Shown here piece after piece: positions 1-4,136 of a stretch of DNA of 6,013 nt. A model generated the notes under the pieces. The model had not been told where the DNA came from. It was given only the letters and a program-made list of their open reading frames with translations, and did not search any database. Position 1 is the stretch's first letter, and each line of letters starts with the position of its first letter. The translations under genes were made by a program, and so were the position numbers. Where the stretch lies: the NCBI GenBank assembly GCA_019421925.1, contig JAHZEH010000128.1, forward strand, positions 1-6,013. The letters are read 5' to 3'. Origin of the DNA: Clostridia bacterium (GTDB lineage Bacteria > Bacillota > Clostridia > Christensenellales > CALWSW01).

Positions 1-369
1 CGCGGAAAGATCAATGCTCAGTCCGCCGTCACGGCCGCCGCGGAGGCCACGCTGACCCCCGTCTCCGACAGCGTGGCGCAGCGCCTGGTGGTGGAGGATA
101 TCACCCTGCTGCAAAACTATCCCGGTTTCGCCACCGTCTCGGGCACCCTGGTCAACAAGACCTCCGCCGAGAATTTCGACCTGACGCTGGTCTACCTGCC
201 CTCCTACGACGCCGAAGATAAACTCACCGGCACCTCCCACTTCACCAAGAACCTCTCGGTGCCCGCGGAGGAGAGCCGCAACTTCGTCGTCCATATGCAG
301 AGCCTCCCCATTGAGGACATCTGCGGCAAAACCGCCCGCATTGTCGCCCGCGGCATCGGTATCGACTAA
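1..369 (+). CDS. C-terminal part of an FxLYD-like domain protein (5' end outside window)
   Basis: The reading frame is open from the first base to the TAA at 367-369, so the gene starts left of the window. A GTG at 73 is an internal codon rather than a credible start, because no ribosome binding site precedes it and the frame continues upstream. The first visible 24 residues or so are rich in Ala, Thr and Ser and look like a linker. The remainder forms one beta-rich domain: a VSGTLVNKT strand, then LVYLPSYDAEDKLTG, then LSVPAEESRNFVV. This order (G.L.N.(S/T), a (F/L)YD-like turn, then a P-x-E-x-x-x-F strand) is that of FxLYD-type domains, which occur in extracytoplasmic proteins of Firmicutes. 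No catalytic residues are visible. The exported location is inferred from the family, since the signal peptide region is not in the window. Identification is moderate, and it could be another immunoglobulin-like fold. Confidence 0.6.
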   Translation, partial: RGKINAQSAVTAAAEATLTPVSDSVAQRLVVEDITLLQNYPGFATVSGTLVNKTSAENFDLTLVYLPSYDAEDKLTGTSHFTKNLSVPAEESRNFVVHMQSLPIEDICGKTARIVARGIGID

Positions 370-371
370 AA

Positions 372-632
372 TGAAAAAGCGGCCCCCAAAGCGCCATTGC
401 TCTGGGGGCCGCTCCTGTATCGGCACAAGGAATCCGATCTTCACACAATACTTGATGCTCAGCATGTGAATGCTTTTGTTGCAATGTCCGCCCGTAAAAC
501 ATTTGCTGCATTTCAGGATTCTCGCGATAAATCGTTCCCTCTGCTGTCGCTCGGACAGTTTCGGCACGCCTTGTATCTCGTCCGCCGGGCTGTTCCGTTC
601 GTTTTCCTTGCACCCTTATGATGCGCCCCATT
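372..632 (-). ncRNA. RNA C: candidate structured non-coding RNA, unidentified
   Basis: No credible protein gene occupies this segment, yet it ends in a strong leftward terminator and folds well as a minus-strand transcript. The two ends pair through an 11-bp helix: GGUGCAAGGAA (614 to 604) with UUCCUUGUGCC (432 to 422). Two pairs are G-U wobbles on the minus strand and would be A-C mismatches on the plus strand, which supports minus as the transcribed strand. The helix continues across a small AA/GA internal loop into CGA/UCG (599-601 with 435-437). Inside are a CUGUC-loop-GACAG hairpin and a right-side hairpin with UUCAC/GUGAA (466-470 with 440-444), capped by AUGC-UGA-GCAU (455-465). A TATAAA -10-like element lies at 639-644 without a clear -35. 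A long imperfect rod with an internal bubble is reminiscent of 6S RNA, but I do not recognise the sequence. Antisense short reading frames here lack ribosome binding sites. Confidence 0.45.
378..413 (-). terminator. Intrinsic terminator of RNA C (minus strand), abutting the end of the first gene
   Basis: An 11-bp perfect stem (378-388 with 403-413, AGCGGCCCCCA/TGGGGGCCGCT) carries an inner 3-bp extension (390-392 with 399-401). Read leftward it is followed by five U residues (374-378) and then CAUUUU. Read rightward it is followed by CCTGTATCGG, with no T-run. The efficient direction is therefore minus, meaning a leftward transcript ends here. It may also give weaker termination for the plus-strand gene ending at 369. 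Confidence 0.75.
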
Positions 633-638
633 CGCGGT

Positions 639-644
639 TTTATA
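639..644 (-). promoter_or_regulatory. Possible -10 element of RNA C
   Basis: Read on the minus strand the hexamer is TATAAA (5 of 6 to consensus), preceded by an A/T-rich tract (about 656-668). No good -35 sits 16-18 bases upstream. Transcription would begin near 632, about 18 bases before the closing helix of RNA C. The assignment is weak and depends mainly on RNA C being real. Confidence 0.3.
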
Positions 645-683
645 CGGACCCGGGGAAAAAATTTTCTCCTGTCCATGCAACGC

Positions 684-786
684 AAAAGCCCGGCGAAGCG
701 CCGGGCATTGCCTTTTCATTCATGCTGACTGCAATCCTCATGAAAGTGAACCATATTGCAGAGAGGTCTTGCTATCCCCTCTTGAC
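684..786 (-). ncRNA. RNA A: candidate small RNA, tandem paralogue of RNA B
   Basis: About 100 nt run from the start predicted by the TATACT -10 (793-798) to the terminator at 688-706. The predicted fold is a 5' hairpin AGAGG/CCUCU (778-782 with 762-766) with GAUAGC (771-776) in its loop, then a 7-bp hairpin CUGCAAU/AUUGCAG (755-761 with 729-735), then the terminator stem. RNA B, 243 bp to the right, has the same order of elements: promoter, GAUAGC 17 bases beyond the -10, UAUGGUUCA, GAUUGC, terminator. The stems differ in sequence, as expected for a structured RNA family. A 12-codon frame, MVHFHEDCSQHE (716-754), lies inside without a good ribosome binding site. Function is unknown. Possible roles are a trans-acting regulatory RNA or a micro-peptide mRNA. 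Confidence 0.55.
688..706 (-). terminator. Intrinsic terminator of RNA A
   Basis: An 8-bp perfect GC-rich stem, GCCCGGCG/CGCCGGGC (688-695 with 699-706), closes a three-base loop. On the minus strand it is followed by UUUU (684-687) and then GCGUUGC. On the plus strand it is followed by ATTGCC. This makes it a leftward terminator with a short U-tract. Confidence 0.7.
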
Positions 787-792
787 AATTGC

Positions 793-860
793 AGTATAGC
801 AGATCCGCCCCTTTCATGTGTTACGGCCCGTTTACGAAAGTCTCAAAGATTTCTATCGTT
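793..860 (-). promoter_or_regulatory. Promoter and conserved upstream region of RNA A
   Basis: On the minus strand the -10 is TATACT (793-798) with an extended TGC just before it. It lies exactly 17 bases from ACACAT (816-821), which occupies the -35 position but is a poor match to TTGACA. The CGTAACACAT block and a GTAAA element one helical turn further upstream recur at the RNA B promoter, as does an ATCTTT...CTTT stretch beyond them. A poor -35 plus a conserved upstream direct repeat suggests an activator-dependent promoter; this is inference. Confidence 0.6.
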
Positions 861-911
861 TCTTTGACCAATCCTTTGAGCTTTTTTCACGCAGCCGCAA
901 AAATTCGGGGG

Positions 912-1029
912 AAAGAAAACGCCCGGCCTTTTGGGCCGGGCGTTGGATTTCATCTTTCATCCGGAGAGGCAATCACCACAATGATGAACCATAGCATGGA
1001 CCTCGATGCGCTGGCTATCACCTATCGAC
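912..1029 (-). ncRNA. RNA B: candidate small RNA, tandem paralogue of RNA A
   Basis: About 118 nt lie between the predicted start downstream of TATACT (1036-1041) and the terminator at 918-944. A 5' hairpin UCGAU/AUCGA (1024-1028 with 1003-1007) holds GAUAGC (1014-1019) in its loop. It is followed by UAUGGUUCA (985-993), a hairpin with AUCA/UGAU, GAUUGC, CCUCUCC and the terminator. GAUAGC sits 17 bases beyond the -10, exactly as in RNA A. The 5' stem has a completely different sequence from that of RNA A yet still pairs, which favours a conserved RNA fold. An 11-codon frame, MVHHCGDCLSG (957-992), begins 8 bases after a GAGG that could serve as a ribosome binding site. The CUCCGG in this RNA is complementary to CCGGAG at the ribosome binding site of the adjacent membrane-protein gene. 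Target and function are unknown. Confidence 0.55.
918..944 (-). terminator. Intrinsic terminator of RNA B
   Basis: An 11-bp perfect stem, AACGCCCGGCC/GGCCGGGCGTT (918-928 with 934-944), encloses a five-base loop. On the minus strand the run-off is UUUUCUUUC. On the plus strand it is GGATTTC. The GC-rich core followed by a U-tract is a textbook leftward intrinsic terminator. Confidence 0.8.
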
Positions 1030-1035
1030 ATCTGT

Positions 1036-1112
1036 AGTATAGCAAATCCGGAGGCGTAATGTGTTACGCTTGTTTTACAAAAGGCTTAAAGATGTCCATC
1101 TTTTGTTTACCG
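1036..1112 (-). promoter_or_regulatory. Promoter and conserved upstream region of RNA B
   Basis: On the minus strand TATACT (1036-1041), preceded by TGC, lies 17 bases from ACACAT (1059-1064). CGTAACACAT, TTTTGTAAA and ATCTTTAAG upstream match the RNA A promoter over about 45 bases. The upstream block reaches into the divergent promoter of the membrane-protein gene (1106-1134), so a regulator bound here could affect both directions. That coupling is inferred, not seen. Confidence 0.6.
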
Positions 1113-1134
1113 TCTCCGTAAAATGGGTTAAAAT
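1106..1134 (+). promoter_or_regulatory. Sigma-A-like promoter of the membrane-protein gene
   Basis: The -35 is TTTACC (1106-1111, 4 of 6) and the -10 is TAAAAT (1129-1134, 5 of 6), with a 17-base spacer. Transcription would start near 1141, giving a leader of about 30 bases before the ATG at 1173. It is divergent from the RNA B promoter. Confidence 0.55.
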
Positions 1135-1172
1135 GGCTGTGTCCCAAATTTTGACCGGAGGACAATGCCATT

Positions 1173-3065
1173 ATGCTTGCCGTGCTTGCCATCGCCGCGT
1201 TCCTTTTTTGCGGCTTCTCCCTGAGCCGTCTGCTCTTTACCAAGGAGGGGACGGCTGTCCGCCTCTGGCTGGGCGTCGTGCTCTCCCTCGCCGTCTGGAT
1301 GTGGCTTCCCGCCCTCCTCTCCTTCGCGTTGGGGTTTACGGAGCTCTCCCAGCTTCTCCCGGCGTTGAATGCCCCGTCCCTGGGCAGAACGGCGCTCTGC
1401 CTGGGAAGAAAAAGTGACCTTAGGCTCTTGTGCCAGCGGGGTTCCAAGGGGAAACTGGCACTCGCCTGTGTGCTCCCTCTGCTCGCCTTCTCCATCTATC
1501 TCTGTTTCACCCATACTCTCTCCCCCGAGGACGGTTCCCTGCACTGCGGTCAGAGCACCTTTGGCGACATGTGCCTGCACCTGGGCTTCATCACCAGTCT
1601 GAGCGAGCAGCAGTTCTTTCCGCCCCTGTACTCCCTTCTGCCTGACACCGCCGTGGGCTACCCCTTCCTGTGCGACTCCATCTCCGCTACGCTGTACTCC
1701 CTGGGGCTTCCGCTGCGCCTCTCCTACATGCTGCCTATGTTTTTTGCCCTGGCGAGCGTCTTCTGCGGAGCTTTCTTCCTGCTCCGCGTCTGGCTCAAGG
1801 ACGGCCGCAAGACCGTTGTGGGATATCTCCTCTTCTTTCTCGGGGGCGGTTTCGGCTTTGCCTATTTCCTGAACAATCTGCGCAGCGATCCTGGGAACTT
1901 CACGCGCATCTTTACGGCTTTTTACGAAACCCCCACCAACTATGTCCAGGAAAACATCCGCTGGGTCAACCCTATCGCCGACCTGCTCATCCCCCAACGG
2001 GCCACGCTCTTTGGCTGGGCCATCCTCTTCGCTTGCCTCTATCTGCTCTACCGCATGGCCTTTGAAGGCAAGGGCGGAAAGGAGGAGGGCAAATCCGGCC
2101 TGATCTATCCTATCACGCTGGGCGTCCTGGGGGGCTGCCTGCCCCTCGTCCACACCCATTCCTTTCTGGCTCTCGGTCTCGTCAGCGCGGTGCTTCTCGT
2201 TCGGGCCTTCCTCCATGGGAGCTGGAACGGGATCAGGCCTTTCCTGATCTACGGCTGTACTGCCGTCGCCCTGGCGGCCCCGCAGCTCGTGCTCTTTACT
2301 TTCCGCCAGAGCAGCGGCAGCGGTTTTTTGCGTCTGGGCTGGAACTGGGCCAACGACGGGGACAACTACTTCTGGTTCTATATCAAGAACATCGGCCTGC
2401 CCTATCTTCTCGCCCTGCCCGCCTTCCTGCATGCGGACAGGGACAGCAAGTGGTTCTTCGGGGGCGGCCTGCTCATCCTCGCCCTCTGTGAGGTCATCCT
2501 CTTCCAACCCAACCCCTATGACAACAACAAGCTGCTCTATATCACCTATCTGCTCCTCTGCGGCCTGGTGGCAAACTATCTGGTATGTCTGTGGGACAGG
2601 CTGCGCGGAATGCGGGGCCGGGCGGTTCTTGCCGCCCTCACCCTCTTTGTCTGCCTGTTCGGAGGGGTTTTGACCCTGGGCCGGGAGGCGGTCTCAGATT
2701 ACGAGCTGTTCAACGCCGCGGAAGTCAGGGCGGCGGCCTTCATCCAGGAGAATACAGCGCCCACCTCCCGTTTCCTCACGGCGGACAACCACAACAATAC
2801 GGTCGCCGCCCTGACGGGGCGCAATATCCTGTGCGGCACCAGTTCCTATCTGTACTACCACGGGCTGGACTACAGCGGTTACGCCGCCGCCCAGCAGGAG
2901 CTTTTCGAGCACCCTACCGCTCAGGGGCTGGCGCAGTGGGGAATCGACTATGTCTATCTGAGCGGCTATGAGCGCCGGGAATACGAGGTGGACGAGGCTT
3001 GGTTCTCTGAGAACTGTCAGGAAATCTACCGCGATGGCGGCATCGTAATCTACAGACGGCTCTGA
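1173..3065 (+). CDS. Polytopic membrane protein, probable GT-C-fold glycosyltransferase
   Basis: This is a 630-residue integral membrane protein. GGAGG at 1157-1161 lies 11 bases before the ATG; an earlier ATG at 1165 is in another frame. About eleven or twelve hydrophobic segments can be seen (for example near residues 1-22, 30-54, 95-113, 185-205, 215-234, 275-297, 310-345, 355-376, 400-420, 428-445, 455-474 and 483-502), followed by a soluble C-terminal domain of about 115 residues. Between early membrane segments lies STFGDMCLHLGF (128-139); an acidic residue in this first extracytoplasmic loop is typical of GT-C enzymes, which use polyprenyl-phosphate sugars. Other family-like landmarks are PQRATLFG (274-281), HTHS (327-330) and PNPYDNNK (446-453). 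The C-terminal domain contains TADNHNNTVAALTGR and IDYVYLSGYE, resembling the tail of membrane glycosyltransferases of the family 39/DUF2298 kind. Donor and acceptor cannot be read from the sequence. It stands alone between its own promoter and terminator. Confidence 0.6.
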   Translation: MLAVLAIAAFLFCGFSLSRLLFTKEGTAVRLWLGVVLSLAVWMWLPALLSFALGFTELSQLLPALNAPSLGRTALCLGRKSDLRLLCQRGSKGKLALACVLPLLAFSIYLCFTHTLSPEDGSLHCGQSTFGDMCLHLGFITSLSEQQFFPPLYSLLPDTAVGYPFLCDSISATLYSLGLPLRLSYMLPMFFALASVFCGAFFLLRVWLKDGRKTVVGYLLFFLGGGFGFAYFLNNLRSDPGNFTRIFTAFYETPTNYVQENIRWVNPIADLLIPQRATLFGWAILFACLYLLYRMAFEGKGGKEEGKSGLIYPITLGVLGGCLPLVHTHSFLALGLVSAVLLVRAFLHGSWNGIRPFLIYGCTAVALAAPQLVLFTFRQSSGSGFLRLGWNWANDGDNYFWFYIKNIGLPYLLALPAFLHADRDSKWFFGGGLLILALCEVILFQPNPYDNNKLLYITYLLLCGLVANYLVCLWDRLRGMRGRAVLAALTLFVCLFGGVLTLGREAVSDYELFNAAEVRAAAFIQENTAPTSRFLTADNHNNTVAALTGRNILCGTSSYLYYHGLDYSGYAAAQQELFEHPTAQGLAQWGIDYVYLSGYERREYEVDEAWFSENCQEIYRDGGIVIYRRL

Positions 3066-3091
3066 CCGGGCGCGTTCCCCGAGCCCCGTTG

Positions 3092-3147
3092 CCAGCAGAA
3101 ACAGACCCCCTGCGTCCTTCAGGATGCGGGGGGTTTATTCTGCCTGG
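3092..3147 (+). terminator. Strong intrinsic terminator after the membrane-protein gene
   Basis: A 13-bp stem (3105-3117 with 3122-3134, two G-T wobbles) with loop TTCA is followed by TTTATTCT. A second flanking helix, CCAG-CAGAA (3092-3100) with TTCTG-C-CTGG (3138-3147), extends the structure past the run-off, so the whole inverted repeat spans about 56 bases. It insulates the lipoprotein unit from the gene before it. Confidence 0.7.
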
Positions 3148-3291
3148 AGGAGAGATTCCAAAGGACAGATCCCCCGTCTGAGCCCTGGACGGCCCCAGAT
3201 GGCAATTTCCCTTTGCAGAAGCGGAGAGGTGGGAACACTTTGGTCCTCTGCCTCGTTTTCAGAACAGAGAACTAAAAAGGGGGTTCCGTTT

Positions 3292-3684
3292 ATGAGGAAC
3301 AAAACGCCGCGTCTCCCCTTCCCCGCGCTCCTGCTCGCCCTCGGGACGGCCCTGCTCCTGAGCGCCTGCACCGCCGCCCATTCCGTCAAGCTGCCCGACG
3401 AGAAATACCGGACCGCTTATGAGGAATGCGTGCGTTTTCTGGAGCATGACTCGGGCTGGGAGAGGACCGAAAACATTGATTTAAGCAAGGTGACGGTCGA
3501 GACGCTCCCCGACGCGCAGAAAGAGAGCGTATTCATTGTTGCAGATGGATGCGGAAACTATTTTGAGGATACCGACGCCGTCCACTGGACCTTCACTATC
3601 GGCGAAACCCAGGGCCACGACTTCGCCGTTCTGGTGTGCAGCAGCGAAAGCGGCGATGTAGTCGGATACATCCCCATCGCATAA
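3292..3684 (+). CDS. Small lipoprotein of unknown function
   Basis: 130 residues. The frame is open further upstream, but the ATG at 3292 is preceded by AAGGGGG (3278-3284) at proper spacing, and the protein from there begins with a perfect lipoprotein signal: basic N-region (MRNKTPR), Leu/Ala-rich core (residues 10-23) and lipobox LSAC with the acceptor Cys at residue 26. It should be exported, lipidated and held on the outer face of the membrane. The mature part of about 105 residues is acidic, with segments EECVRFLEHDSGWERTE, ESVFIVADGCGNYF and HWTFTIGE, ending in SGDVVGYIPIA. The alternation of charged and beta-prone stretches suggests a small compact beta domain. I do not recognise the family. 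The downstream gene begins only 15 bases after the stop, so the two are probably co-transcribed. No clear promoter could be picked in 3148-3277. Confidence 0.75.
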   Translation: MRNKTPRLPFPALLLALGTALLLSACTAAHSVKLPDEKYRTAYEECVRFLEHDSGWERTENIDLSKVTVETLPDAQKESVFIVADGCGNYFEDTDAVHWTFTIGETQGHDFAVLVCSSESGDVVGYIPIA

Positions 3685-3699
3685 GGAAAGGAGAAACGG

Positions 3700-3951
3700 A
3701 TGAAAAAGCAGTCCATCCCCCTCGCCACATTAGCCGTCGCCGTTTTCCTCCTGGCGGCTGCCGCCCTGTTTGGGCGGAGCTGGTTTGCCTCAAGGCCCTT
3801 CCAGAGCCTGGCGTCGGGCGGTAACGACCCGGCCGCAGTGGAAATGGTTCCGCCGGACGTGAAGCCCTCCCCCAGCGCAGGACAGGCCGGCAACCCCTCC
3901 CAAATTTCACAGGACTTCTCCATCAATGCCGGAGTCTTTACCCTAGCCTGA
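3700..3951 (+). CDS. Small membrane-anchored or secreted protein, possibly truncated
   Basis: 83 residues with a good ribosome binding site (AAAGGAG, 3687-3693) six bases before the ATG. An N-terminal MKKQ is followed by a hydrophobic Ala/Leu-rich segment (about residues 7-24). It acts as a signal peptide or single membrane anchor, leaving about 58 residues outside the cell. The exported part has SRPFQSL and then EMVPPDVKPSP, followed by a low-complexity Gly/Ser/Pro/Gln stretch. From memory, RPF..L followed by a (V/M).PPD motif opens the exported domain of small clostridial anchored proteins that are usually nearly twice this length. If so, this copy keeps only the start of the domain. The TGA stop lies inside a long hairpin (3948-3991). 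It probably shares a transcript with the lipoprotein gene. Function unknown. Confidence 0.6.
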   Translation: MKKQSIPLATLAVAVFLLAAAALFGRSWFASRPFQSLASGGNDPAAVEMVPPDVKPSPSAGQAGNPSQISQDFSINAGVFTLA

Positions 3952-3991
3952 GCAATGAAATGCGAACCACGGTTTGCATTTCATTGCTCAG
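3948..3991 (+). repeat. 21-bp hairpin overlapping the stop codon of the small protein gene
   Basis: Bases 3948-3968 pair with 3971-3991 over 21 positions, with only two unpaired centre bases formally (a four-base CACG loop in practice). The single non-Watson-Crick position (3964 with 3975) is a G-U wobble in the plus-strand RNA, so the fold is slightly better in the mRNA of the upstream genes. There is no T-run after it, so it is not a standard intrinsic terminator. It may protect the mRNA 3' end or be the footprint of a short mobile palindrome. Confidence 0.6.
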
Positions 3992-4083
3992 CCTATCCAC
4001 GACGGACGGCTTCCAAGCAGCAGAGACTGCCGGACGGATCATCAGCCCTTTTGGGAGCTGAACAGCTTCGCCGGCGGGCAAAA

Positions 4084-4129
4084 CCGGAAAAGAAAAGTCC
4101 CGCTAATTAGCGGGACTTTTCTTTTCCGG
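4084..4129. terminator. Bidirectional intrinsic terminator, perfect 46-bp palindrome
   Basis: The sequence is its own reverse complement across 46 bases, centred on TAATTA. Each arm has a CCGCTAA-side GC core (AGTCCCGC/GCGGGACT) flanked by AAAAGAAAA on one side and TTTTCTTTT on the other. Read in either direction it gives a hairpin followed by a T-rich run-off. It lies between the convergent small-protein unit (ending 3951) and the pyrophosphatase gene (stop at 4137-4139) and should terminate both. Confidence 0.85.
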
Positions 4130-4136
4130 GGCGGGC

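Noticed and set aside
397..621. Plus-strand frame of 74 codons in the intergenic region
   Set aside because: It begins inside the terminator hairpin with no ribosome binding site and has no recognisable sequence. It is probably incidental.
242..685. Minus-strand frame of 147 codons running from the RNA C region into the first gene
   Set aside because: It crosses the leftward terminator and the antisense of the FxLYD-like gene, has Arg/Gly-rich composition and no ribosome binding site. The RNA interpretation explains the hairpins better.
782..810. Plus-strand TTGACA at 782-787 as a promoter
   Set aside because: No acceptable -10 lies 16-18 bases downstream and no plus-strand gene follows before the promoter at 1106.
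370..1112. CRISPR array, riboswitch or tRNA in the long intergenic region
   Set aside because: There are only two diverged copies rather than short identical repeats with spacers, no tRNA cloverleaf or T-box consensus was found, and the terminators point away from the downstream gene, so a cis-acting riboswitch for it is excluded.
1128..2507. A 459-codon open frame on the minus strand across the membrane-protein gene
   Set aside because: It is antisense to a gene with clear membrane segments and its own ribosome binding site. Its product is a low-complexity Gln/Glu/Gly-rich string of the kind that arises opposite Leu/Pro-rich high-GC coding DNA.
3124..3291. Extension of the lipoprotein gene upstream to the ATG at 3124
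   Set aside because: That start lies in the terminator hairpin of the previous gene and would bury the signal peptide and lipobox 56 residues into the protein. The ATG at 3292 has the ribosome binding site.
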